Below are positions 45,178-56,225 of a stretch of DNA of 64,000 nucleotides, in pieces. Every line of letters starts with the position of its first letter. The stretch's first letter is position 1. The translations under genes and the position numbers were made by a program. The stretch comes from Linnemannia hyalina. Lineage: Eukaryota > Mortierellomycota > Mortierellomycetes > Mortierellales > Mortierellaceae. The notes beneath the pieces were generated by a model. That model ran no database searches, was not told the origin of the DNA, and worked only from the letters and a program-made list of their open reading frames with translations. The stretch is taken from the NCBI GenBank assembly GCA_019671135.1, contig JAHRHY010000002.1, positions 2,480,001 to 2,544,000 of the forward strand. The letters are read 5' to 3'.

Positions 45178-48100
45178 ATGGCTGACATCAGGAAACAGAC
45201 TCCGTCACCCCTCCCTTCTTCTCGCAACCACCACAGCCACAACCACGATGATGTCCAGGGGATCGATATCATCAAGGCCACTCGCAAGCCCACAAAGATG
45301 GACCACTTCCGCGCATTGGTCGCTCACAACTTCAGAGTTACCCTCCGGGACCCGACTGTCTACATCTTTGGATCTGTCATCCCCGTCATCATGATCGGTG
45401 CTGCCGTTGTTATCGTAAGTAAAACTTCCTTTGTTTGTTTACATACATATCCATCCTTCCTGGCTCTTCCCGTTCCTTTCTCCTTTTTCATTCAGTTTTT
45501 GTTTCGACAAATCATAAAGGGTCCAAGCCAACATACCGAAAATCTTAAAGCATACCGGAATTCATCATCCTCACTTACTTAACCATCCCAATTCGTTCCC
45601 GTCTTGCGAATTATAGTCCCTCAGTATCCAGAGTGGCGTTCCAAAAATTGAAACTGGCACCATCGATACGTAAGTGCAGTGTTCCCTACGTCTGCCAATT
45701 AGTACGATGTCGGCATGCCCCAATATCAGGGTCCTGTTTCGACCATAGACTTCTTACAAAAATAGCCATTTACTGATTCATTCCTCTCTCTTTTCTCTCA
45801 TCACACACAATACAGGAGGGTGTTCACTGCAGGAGAAGCTGGACTGGAGAGCTCTTATGTCACCAAACCTGTCGTCTACTTTCCCGTCGTCCAGGCCATT
45901 CCTGGACTCACCAACCTCACCGACTCGGTCGTCCAGAACCTGGGTCAGATCTATCGCCCATTCAATCCATACTTTGCCAACTTCTCAAGCATGGATGACA
46001 TTGTCAGCTATGAACTTGCTAATGGAGAGGCCATGTTGAAGAACAAGACCTTGGAGGACTACAAGCCCCAAATTGGGTTCGAACTCGACGCCCTCGCAGC
46101 CTCGACATCGACTTCAGGAGCCCTGGATCTTGGATTTACGTTACTGTCAGCCAAGAACGACTCTATCCCCTACTTGCTGAGTGCCCTCAACGCATTCACT
46201 CAAAACGTCGATGCGACCAGTGGAACCAGTGGAGGAGCTGCAGGAACTGGATTGCGTTTCTTGTCGACTCTCAAAACGTTTGCTGCCCAGGGTTCTGAGA
46301 ATGTTGACATCCCCAGTTTTATTGTCCCCTCGTTCATGACCTTTGGTAAGTTTAGACTAATTAATGTCTTTTAGTACTTCCCGCAGGATTGTCTGTGCAC
46401 CACGAGTGCGTTTACTTGTTGCTAACATATGACCCATTTTGCCCCGCTTCTTTATTAGCATTCTCGTTTTTCACCACCTTTGTCGCAGCTAACTTGGTCG
46501 CAGAGAAGGAGCACGGACAAAAACAACATCTCCAGAACATGGGTATCAAGCCCATCACCTACTACCTGGCCCGCTATGTGATTGATTTGGTCTCGTTCTT
46601 GATCCCCACCGTCGCCTGCTTTGTCATTCTTGGAGCAGCTCGTCTTCAAATGATCACAAGCGGTTCTTGGGTGCCCTATCTTATCGTCCTCCTCTTTGCC
46701 GGTTTCCCCGTCATCTCCTTTGGCTACCTCCTCTCGCTCCCTTTCCAAAAGTCTCAGTCGGTCGGTCAGGTCCTTGGTGTTGGTCTCAGTTTGATCGTCT
46801 TTGTCCCTTACTTTTTCGTCGAGTTTGTCTTCAATGGAGTCTCAAACTTGGCGATTGTCTTGGTTGGATGCATTGCCCCCACTTTTGCTATGGAGCGTGC
46901 CATCTCGTCAATTGCTACTTCCGCGACTAGCGGAAGCCCCTATACCGTTGCTGAGGTTTTTGACATCCAGAAGCCGGTCTTCTGTGCCATCCTTGTTTTT
47001 GTCGGTATCACCATTGTCCACTTTTGCGTCATCTTCTATGTCGAAAGCAGGACTCAGTCTCGTCGTTCCTTTTTCCGCAAAAACAACAACAATAACAAGA
47101 AGCACGCCGAGGAATCTCAGGGGGCGTCTCACCTTGCTGGAGGTGCACTCAAGCGTCAGGACACTACCATCACGTTCGATGGCAAGTACCGTGAACGGGA
47201 TGCTGAAGTGGTTGAAGAGACATTGAGACTCAAGGGTTCCGAAGATGAAAACGATGCCGTCCGTCTGCTAGGTCTCTCCAAGAAGTTCTACATCAAGAGT
47301 AAGAAGCGTGACCTCATCATCCTGGACGACGTCTACCTGGCCTTCAAGAAGAACGAGTGCTTTGGATACCTGGGACCCAACGGAGCAGGAAAGACCACGA
47401 CCATCAAGATGTTGACAGGAGCCGAATCCCCCACATCTGGCGGCGGCACCATCGAAGGGCTTCCGATTGCGCCCTTCCATGACGACTTGCGCTCGATGAT
47501 CGGTATCTGCCCCCAATTTGACATTATTTGGCCAAAGTTGACTGTCCGCGACCACCTGGAGCTGTTTGCCAAGATCAAGGGAGTGGCTCCTGAGGACATG
47601 AACGCGGCGGTCGACCAGATGGTGGACGAGATGGGATTGAGGCCTTTGGGCAACAAGCGTGCCAAGACATTCTCGGGTGGAAATAAGCGCCGGCTCAGTT
47701 TGGCGATGGCGGTCATTGGATGCCCCAAGGTTGTCTTCCTGGACGAGCCCACCACCGGAGTCGATGTTGCGATCCGTCAGGCGATCTGGAACTCGATCCG
47801 CAAGCTCAAGAAGACGTCGTGTGTGATCTTGACCACCCACTCGATGGAGGAGGCCGATGCTCTGTGCGACAGGATCGGGATCATTACCAACGGGCACATT
47901 CAGGCCTTGGGCACCTCGCAACGGTTGAAGAACACCTATGGCGCCGGCTACAAGGTCATTGTTAAAACATATGCCAACCCTCACCTGATGACTGGCGAGA
48001 TGGAACGCACAGTTGGCGCTGGACGTGTGACTCTGATTCAGGCATTGGGATCCAGTCTGGAGTACGAGTTGACGCGTGTGGAGGGCGAGCGTACGACAGA

Positions 48101-48239
48101 TATGTTGGCCAAGTTGTTTACTCTTTTCGAGCAAAAGCGCAAGGAGTTGGGCATTGAGGATTACTCTGTCAGTCAGACCACGCTTGCCCAGGTCTTTATC
48201 GAGTTTGCCAAGGAGCAGGCTGCTCCCGAGGACAAGTAG
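45178..48239 (+). CDS. ABCA-type half-size ABC transporter, second copy type
   Basis: Four exons: 45178-45414, 45617-45669, 45816-46345 and 46459-48239, giving 866 aa. A His/Ser-rich N-terminus precedes MDHFRALVAHNFRVTLRDPT and the first helix (FGSVIPVIMIGAAVVI). A large luminal loop follows, then five or six helices (FSFFTTFVAANLVAEKEHGQ onward). The ATPase domain has Walker A GPNGAGKTTTIKM, Q-loop ICPQFDIIWPKLT, signature FSGGNKRRLSLAMAV, Walker B VVFLDEPTTGVD and H-loop LTTHSMEEADAL. The C-terminus (YSVSQTTLAQVFIEFAKEQA) is the ABCA-type regulatory domain. It is related to but clearly different from the transporter at 32424-36049, so they are not a recent duplication. Probable lipid transporter; substrate and membrane unknown. 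Confidence 0.92.
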
Positions 48240-48670
48240 CCCCTCTAAATTACGTCTCTCCATCATCGCGCCTTTACACGCGTTTTTATCTACTACATAC
48301 TCTAAATACCCCCCCTTCATATTATTAAACAACGCACATGGTTGTGAAAGTGATCACTGGCGACTTTATGATTGTGCCTGGTTTCTGGTGGCGAAAATAA
48401 GCCTACAACTGACCTCCTTTATCTTTATGCTCTCATCTACCAAGGGGTGATTTGAGGGAGTCGGTGTCAAGGCCCTTGTTGATCGGTATTAGCTGAAGGG
48501 CCTTGTTCTTCAAAGATGATAAAAAGTCTGCTGATTAGATCCGATTCGAGACCTTTGGTGTTGTGATAACTGTCGAGTGAAATATATATATATCTCTTCT
48601 TTCTTTACAACCACCCTATGTCCTACACCCTCATCGCCTTTTTTCCCCTTCTACCTCATCACTTTACACC
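48240..48670. other. Intergenic
   Basis: About 430 bp between the transporter stop and the F-box gene start, with a short TA repeat near 48585. No gene was seen. Confidence 0.5.
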
Positions 48671-49141
48671 ATGTCGCCTCGTCCACCTCATCGCTTCGAC
48701 CCATTAATCCACCCCGACATCGTCGACAACATCATCCCCTACCTCCTCCTCATCGACTACAACCCACGATTCCTCGCCCGCGCCGCCCTAGTCTGCAAAT
48801 CCTGGAACACCCTCTACACGCCCTTCCTCTGGCGCAACATCAAAATCGACAACAACAACTTTGCGACTGTCCCCGAGTCACTCCAAGGGTACGGGGTTTA
48901 TGTTCGGCAGCTAACGGTGTCCTGTTTAACCGAAGCCATGTTCGACATTATTACGGCCCTTTGTCCTTTTGTCGACAGCGTGACGTTTTCCTGCCCTGAG
49001 GTATCGGTCGAGAGATTGGCTCTGTATCTGAGCACTTTGAAGGCAACGCTGACGACGGTCAAATTAGGGAAGATGACAGTTCCTCCGGAGGGCATCGTGT
49101 CGGCGCTTGTTGATAATGTAGGCGGTGGTGGTGGTGGTGGT

Positions 49142-49179
<38 letters not shown>

Positions 49180-50612
49180 ATTTAAAGCTGAAGAGGTGGA
49201 TGTTGATGGTTGACCCGGGTGTTTGGTATACCAAGAGTCTGTGTTGGGACTCGCTAGTGAGGCTGATGGAGGCTCACGCGAATCTGGACAAGTTTCGTCT
49301 GGAAAATATCCATGTCTTTGACCCGGTCATCATGGAAAACCACGACCAGGACCAGGACCACCAAAGTGCGATAACAGGGGAGGTCAAGGACACGAGTCAT
49401 TGTCATGCGCTGTGGAGCCCCCGCCCTTTGGATCAACAACACACAACAACTACGATCACGGTCCTATATTTCTCACGGGTGGAAATGGACGATAGAATGA
49501 TGATTGATCTTCTTGGCAAGACTCCTCAACTCACGTCCTTTTCTATCGCTCACAACAAGACCGACTTCTTGGTAGCCCTCCCCATGCTCTGTCCTGGAGT
49601 GAGGGAACTTGCCATAGTGTACTGTGGTTTGATTCCTCCATCAGTCTTTTCGCGGTTTTTCCAGTCCCTTGCCGTCGGCAGCCACAACAACCAGCCGCAG
49701 CAGCAACAGCAACGGGGCCGCGCATCGTTACAATTGGAACGGCTCCATCTCTGCGAATGCAATTTGGAGGACCGATCTCTTGAGCATCTGGCCTCGTCAC
49801 TAGCCAGCACACTCCTCCATCTACGCATCTTGAAATGTTCTGTAGTTACCGATTCAGGACTCAAGGCTGTTCTGCAGCGGTGCCATCGCCTAGAGTCGCT
49901 CGTGCTCCTGGATGTCATTGGACTCACTCCGGCAATCATGACGGACGACACCGACGTCAACAACAACAACACCGACCTCGGCACTACGCTTTTGACGACA
50001 GACCAGGAAGAACGACAAAAATGGGCCTGCTACAAGACTCTTAAGCATCTGGACATTCGAAATCTTGGGCTTCAACCTCCTGAAATTTTTTTGGAGGACT
50101 CGCCAAATAGGGCGTTTCGACGGATTCGACAGAGGATCCGGATGTTGCCTGCCTTGGAGCAGTTGGCGGTCTGCGTCTGGGACGCTGATGAGGAACTGCT
50201 TCAGGGGTTCATGGGGGTTGAGGAGAAGGACCAAGGACATCAGGCGCGTCAATTGACAATAGGAGAAAACGGGGAAGGCGAGGTTGTGAATGAGAATGCA
50301 AACCAAACTGACGCAGAGGTAACAGCGGCAGTACCAATACCAACAACAGACAGTGTAGCAGGTGGAGGTGCAGAATCACCTCACCACCGCCCGCACCAGC
50401 ACAATGATCAAGAGGCCAAGACATTGGTTGGGCCGCGACTTCGGACGCTCACAATCTGGGGGCAACAAGGCAAAACATTTATTGGGAGCGATTTGGATCG
50501 GTTCGTGAGAAACTATCCTGGTCTGAGGGAATTGAACACTTCAACAGTCGTTCTTAGCAAGGAGACAGTGGATCGGTTACGGGAAGCAGGAATTGAGGCC
50601 CTCTCTGAGTGA
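48671..50612 (+). CDS. F-box/leucine-rich-repeat protein, frame broken at a poly-G run
   Basis: The F-box-like N-terminus includes HPDIVDNIIPYLLL and LARAALVCKSWNTLYTPFLW (residues about 15-57). LRR-like segments follow (LTVSCLTEAMFDIITALCPF) up to GIVSALVDNVGGG. A run of 37 G (49142-49178) then encodes poly-Gly. In this sequence the first frame ends at 49213, while the second frame continues open to 50612. That second part carries clear LRR units (LERLHLCECNLEDRSLEHLA, LRILKCSVVTDSGLKAVL, HRLESLVLLDVIGL). A run shorter by one base (or by any 3n+1) would make one protein of about 640 aa. F-box/LRR proteins act as SCF ubiquitin-ligase substrate receptors. Whether the break is assembly error or real is undecided. 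Confidence 0.75.
49142..49178. repeat. 37-nt G homopolymer within an F-box/LRR gene
   Basis: Uninterrupted G run preceded by GGT units, coding for poly-Gly. Length is prone to sequencing and replication slippage. Confidence 0.9.
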
Positions 50613-51250
50613 ATGAGTATCCCACAGACAGAGGACAACAAGTAAAATCAAATATATTAATTCTAATTGTGTATGGAGTTACGCTCTTTGATATGACCTT
50701 TTTTTGTTGCGTTTCTCTTTTATTCTTTCTCTGCCTTGCAAATTGATGTAACATTGTCAGTGTTGATTTTTCCTTTTTTTTTTTTTTTTTTTTTTTTTTT
50801 TGTTTTCGCTCCCATCCTTCAGTGAATGTGACTCATTGACCGTCAAGAAAAGTGAGAAAAGTTATGAAAATCTGTCGTTTTTTTGCTATTGTCGTTGTCG
50901 TTGTCGTTGTCGTTGTCTTGGTGAGAAGAGCCTTTTGTTTGGTCTTGTGTGGGTGACAGAGGGAACACCGCGACTACTGTGGTTCGCGCAATGGCCAATG
51001 GAACATCCTCCAAAAAGTCACGGGTCCGAGAAGAAGAAGAAGAAAGTAAGTTGAGAATCCACGCGACGTAGACAAACAGGACGCGTTTTGATGGAGACAA
51101 GCTAGACTGTGTTTGATCCGAACATCCTATGACGAGCGCGTTTTTATCCTGGCAAAAATGAACTTGGACCGAGGGTTCTGGACCTTTTTTAGCGCATATA
51201 TTCTCTTTTGTAACGCTCAACACCCTCTCTCTTTCTTTTTTTCTTGTCCA

Positions 51251-51291
<41 letters not shown>

Positions 51292-51357
51292 TCCCTGTCC
51301 CTTCCTGAATTAACTTGCATTCCTCATTCAGCCCTTCGCCAAATAGTCATTTAAGAC
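50613..51357. other. Intergenic with several simple repeats
   Basis: It holds a 28-T run (50774-50801), a GTCGTT hexamer repeat (about 50890-50917) and a CT dinucleotide repeat (51253-51289). No gene was seen. Confidence 0.7.
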
Positions 51358-52800
51358 ATGACTCCTCCTCCACCTCTTGCCATCGATCCATTAACCCACC
51401 TCGACATCGTCGACAACATCACCCCTTACCTCCAGGACCCCGACGATGACTACCTCCTATCACTCGCCAACGCCGCACTCGTCTGCAAATCCTGGAACGC
51501 ACTCTACACGCCCCTCCTTTGGCCGCGAGGTCTGTATTGACTGACGCATTCCCAACATTCCCAATTTCTGTCGTCAAGGAGTCCATGCCCGGTAATTGGA
51601 GGCTATGAGACTCGGAGACTCACAAATGGATCAAGTTACGCCGTTTTGTAGACTTGTTTTGAAGGATTGCTTTTGTAGGAATGTAGGGTATCTGTGGAGG
51701 AAGTTGGTCGAGTATTTTAGAGGTGGCGGAGAAGGAGCAAGAGGAGCATCGTGGTCTGGCATTGCAGGATATCCGCCCGTTGAAATTACCGACCAAGGGA
51801 TCGAAACGCACGACAGGACCATGGCTCAGCTTCTCGACATGACCCCTCGCCTCGTGACACTTCTTCTCAGTGAGGCGATGCAACTCACAGGAAACTTTCT
51901 GGAAACCCTTCCCTATTATCTGCCCGGAGCTGAAGCGCCTTACCATGACAGCTTGAGATGCGATCCCTACTTCAGCTTACACAGCCCTCTTCCAGTCTGC
52001 TGCAGATACGGACCATCGTCTGCGGTTGGAACAGCTATGCCTCGACCGATGCAAACTAAATGACCAAGCTCTGCACCATATTGCCACTTCACAAGCTGAC
52101 TCCCTTCTCGACTTCACCACCATCTGTTTGTCGGACGGCCGTGTCACCGATATAGGAATGAAGGATGCACTCTCCTGCTGCCACCACTTGATCCCTCTCA
52201 ACATCTTGCGCAAACTTAAGATCGCTAGGGTGGTCATGGCTAACGATGATGAAGACAGTACCACCAACGCGCGTCCACCAACAGAAGTGGAGCAGAAGAT
52301 ATGGGCATGTTACAAAACTTTTGAAGCGCTTGGATATTCGAGAGCAGGTGATTGTCGATCTTGGTCGATTTTTTACACGGCGGAGGAACCGAGAACTGAG
52401 GAGGAAAAAAAAAGAGCGGGCGTTTCGGAGGATTCGACAACGGATTAGGATGTTGCCAGAGTTGGAGGATTTGACTGTGGATGTTTTGGGGGAGGGTCGA
52501 AGATAAGCTACTTCAAGGGTTTTTGGGGATTGAGGATGAGGAGAATCAGGGGACATCAGGAGCGTCAGGCGGGAATAAACAACATCAACAACCATCACAT
52601 ACAATACAGCGAGCGATGGAACAAGTTCATCCCATCGCGGCCAGCATGATCACCAAGAGACCAGAACGTTGATTGGACCACATCTCAGAAGTCTGAGGGG
52701 TTCAGGGACTAAAAGCCCAGGGGTAGAGTGGAAATGATATTGACCGGTTTCTGAAAAACGTTCCAGGTCTGAGATTATTATTGAGATATGTAGTAGTAAA
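51358..52800 (+). pseudogene. Decayed tandem paralogue of the F-box/LRR gene
   Basis: It begins like its neighbour: HLDIVDNITPYLQDPDDDYL then NAALVCKSWNALYTPLLWP, against NTLYTPFLW upstream. After a stop at 51538, homologous fragments continue in changing frames. They include LEQLCLDRCKLNDQALHHIA (about 52026), IWACYKTFEALGY (about 52295), AFRRIRQRIRMLPELEDLTV (about 52420) and LLQGFLGIEDEENQG (about 52510). The upstream gene has the matching AFRRIRQRIRMLPALEQLAV and LLQGFMGVEEKDQG. About 280 aa of the middle region, including the poly-Gly site, is missing. Several stops and frameshifts make it a pseudogene arising from tandem duplication. Confidence 0.85.
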
Positions 52801-52922
52801 TACGAAGGGCAACGGTGACTAAATATTTCATCCAGGTAGTAAAGAATGAATTCGAATAGGCGATGGAGAAAGCGCCAACGACGACTGCTGAGGGCGAGGT
52901 ACAAGTAGACAGATATGTCACT

Positions 52923-54491
52923 TTACGCCTTTCTGAAGAGAATAAAGATCAAAGAGCAGCCTAGTGCAACACTATTATCAGGCAAAGGTGAGGAAGAAAA
53001 TGAAAATAGGTACCGCCATTAGTTCACGTCCAAGAGAACCATTACTGCAATTATTGATCTTCTAACAACAACAACAACAACAACATATCGTACCTGGCCC
53101 CATGGATCCAAATGAGAGAAAAGGCCTCGCTGGCAACAGTGCTATTCAGGATCTGCCTCCGGAAGATGGCAAAGAAGAGCATCATGAGGCCCATCAGGGG
53201 TGAAAGACTGCCGCAGAGGATCAATATGGCACGCATGCGTTGGTAAGTCGACTTGAGAGTGTTGAGCTGTCGCTCATTATCCTCGTACTCTGAGTTGTTG
53301 CCGATCCGAGATGATATACGACCGACGCTGTCATTGATGGTCTCCATGTTGGATGAGATGATTGTCAGCAGTTGCCTAAGGAAAAGAAAAAAAAAGTTAG
53401 GAAGCTGGATAAGATAGATGAACGGGGAAACAAGGCCACATCAAGCGACCTTATTGGTCTCTCCTTCAAATGACAGCACGCCCATTTACGCAGAGACGGA
53501 TTAACATACTTTCCGAAAAAGATGTAGAGGACAAAGATGACGCCAACAATGAAACTCCAGACACCATACATGGCGGCAATCAAAGAGTTGTAGAGGTCAA
53601 AGTCACCACGGTCAAAGGCCCGTCCGGCAAAAGAGGCCAAGATCTGGTTGCTGATCAACGGTAGGAGGATCAAGCCCATCAAGGTCAAATTCAGGACCAT
53701 CGGCGTGGGAAGGTAGACCCGTTTAGGGCCCATCAGAGAAGAAAGTCGTCCCACGTTCTTCTCGTTTATCAGTGTTGTGGGCGACTGCGACTCGAGTTCG
53801 TGTGAGGCACGACGTTTCTTGCTAGTGGTCGAGAATGACGCTGGGGTCGCGTAGATGATGCCGACGAGGTAGAAACCCATTGCACCCGAGACGAATACCC
53901 ATGGCAAGTCGGCCTAAAAATGTTTGGTGTCCGTGCATGGACATGCAAGACACGGAGAGAGATGCATTAGTATTATGACGAAAATGATGCATGCATTGGA
54001 CCTTGCTGCTAGGAAAAATGACGATTGGTAACTTACAAAATTTTCTAGGTATCCACGTCTTCCTTCGTTGACACCTGCGAGCAACAGCACAGAAAGCAGA
54101 CAACGGACTACATTGGTGTGAACAGAAAATAAAACTAGGTCAGTATTTCGAAAACAAGTCCTCAATACACATTGAGAAGAGGTTAGAAAAAAATAGGAGG
54201 AGGAGGATTGCCCGTACAGAAGAAATAGCCTGCACACCAGAGAACAAAGCCTTCGGTGGGTCGAGGCCGGAATGCCTTGTCGTTACGAGAGAACTCCCAG
54301 ATCTTTTGGCCCTTCCACCAGATGTTATGGATCAAGATGCCAATTGAGATGAAGAGGAAGAGGAAGGAGGAGATGATGTGTGTGGTGTAGAGGAACGAGA
54401 CATAGGTGACTCCCTCACAGTTGCCCTGGGACTGAACGCGCCAGTCGCAGAATTCTGTCGGGTTGACTGGTGGCGGTGCTGCAATCTCCAT
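52923..54491 (-). CDS. Seven-helix membrane protein, function unknown
   Basis: Five exons: 54218-54491, 54037-54107, 53510-53913, 53094-53375 and 52923-52971, giving 359 aa. I count seven hydrophobic segments: TTHIISSFLFLFISIGILIH; CAGYFFFRCLLSVLLLAG; WVFVSGAMGFYLVGIIYA; MVLNLTLMGLILLPLI; YGVWSFIVGVIFVLYIFF; ILILCGSLSPLMGLMMLFF; and ASVALGCSLIFILF. The N-terminal part before helix 1 has two Cys (FCDWRVQSQGNCEG). Two basic/acidic loops lie between helices 3-4 (KKRRASHELESQSP) and 5-6 (ISSRIGNNSEYEDNERQL). A GPCR-like receptor topology fits, but no receptor family motif was recognised. The last exon is short; it was placed because it completes helix 7 and a clean stop. Confidence 0.75.
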
Positions 54492-56225
54492 GGCCCGTGC
54501 TTTGTTTCTTGAATGGGGATTAGGGTTGAAAAGGGAAGAGGTGGACAGAAATGCTAATGCAGGGGTGGAAGATGGAAGGGACAGAGGGCAGAGACCGAGA
54601 GAATCGCTGAAGGCTGTCGAGGATGCTGAAAAAGGTGAGTGGCAAGGCGTGAGCGGATTGATGCGAGCAATACGTGCAGGTGCGAAAGGAAGACAAATGA
54701 ATGGACGAGAAAGAAAATGGAGGGAGAAGAGGAAAATGGAGGCGTCAAAAATGAAGCGATTAAGAAAATAAACGAAAACGAGGAAAGGGGAAGAAGAAAA
54801 AGACGAAAAGGTATAAATGACAAAAGGTCATCCTCGAAAGTTGATATGCAACAAAAAAGATGCATTCGTGCTGCCAGTAGTTAAAGGCAATTGCATTGCC
54901 CATCCATACGAGAGAAGGTACCCAAGGGATCAAGACGCCACGGTCTCCTTCCTCTTTATCCTCCCTGTTCGCATTGACAACCGGTTCACGGTGAATCAAT
55001 GGCAAAGAATTGATGGAGAGTAAAGAATGAGTGTGAGAGATGTAAACGAAAGGGGGTGACAAGAAAAGGCAAAGATTAAGGGAGTCCAGACCTACTCAAG
55101 GATAGGAGAGGGAAAGTAAAAAAGAAAGAGAAAAAGGGAGGGGAGGATCCAGGAAAGAGATGGATAGAGAAAGGGGGTTGCCATTACTACCATGTCAAAA
55201 AGGAGGGGAGAGCCATTCACATACTAGAAAGACACGAGCGAGATCAAGAGCATTGCTGCTCATGGCCTGACAAGTCGCCAAAAGATGGTTGCTTGTCCGT
55301 CTCTTTGGCTGCAAGCCAACTAGGGAATGATTGTCAGTTGCGTGAAGGAAGCGACAAAGAGAGAAGGAGGAGGCGGTGGTTATCATTTGAAATTTTCAAC
55401 TGGACCATTTGAATACATAATCCATGCAGCTGCACAGAATGGCGTCTTGCTGCTTACTTGAACACAAATGACGGAGATTTCATTTATGTCCTTTTGAGAG
55501 CCTCTTCAAGACCCTGGGTACTAAAGTGGGTGTGTGCGCTTGCTGACAACGACATCTTTCCCTACCCTCCCCTTGCACTTCATGCAAGGTAGCATCCTCA
55601 ATTCCTCAATTCTAAGAACGATGTCACGCATTTTAGAGGAGGGGTTGCATTAACTCGTTTCATCCACGGTTTGTCGGTACCACGATTCGTGTACGCAACT
55701 TCTATTCTCCAAAGAAACCAAAAGACAAAAAAACACTACTCTGCGAACATCAAAAGGATGAAAAGGGTCAATTTCGGAGACGAATGGCAGAGTGACGGAT
55801 TTAACGGAGAGATGGGTATAAGGGGAGGGATCTCACATGCATGCACGGGGGTTGTACAGATACACTACACGTAAACAGCATATGTATCTCTTTTGGTGTC
55901 GTGGCTGCCTTTTGCCTTCCGTGAATATCCTACGACGCGCTCTCTATTCATTCATCATGCGACTCGAATTAGTGGCAAGCACACGTGATTGTGGTGTGAC
56001 TGGCAAGCGACATCATACATGACATGTCAAGAAACTTTGCCTGCTTGACCCTTCTTTGCACACTCCACAGCCAAACGAGACAGACGGACACCCATCAACT
56101 ACAACCACCTACCCTTGCCTTGGGCAATCAACTCCCTCCCTCCCTCCCTTCCTCTCTCCCTCTCCCCAACCCCTTTCTTTCATTATCCCTCCAGTAGCAC
56201 ATAACCTGGCCAAACAACTTCCATC
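54492..56225. other. Intergenic, about 1.7 kb
   Basis: Lies between outward-facing starts of the seven-helix protein (-) and the UIM/UBZ protein (+). Purine-rich tracts occur at 54700-54800 and 55020-55180, and a TCCC-rich tract near 56130. No gene was recognised. Confidence 0.45.

Noticed and set aside
47268..48332. 354-codon minus-strand ORF
   Set aside because: It is the antisense of the ABC transporter ATPase domain, whose motifs are intact on the plus strand.
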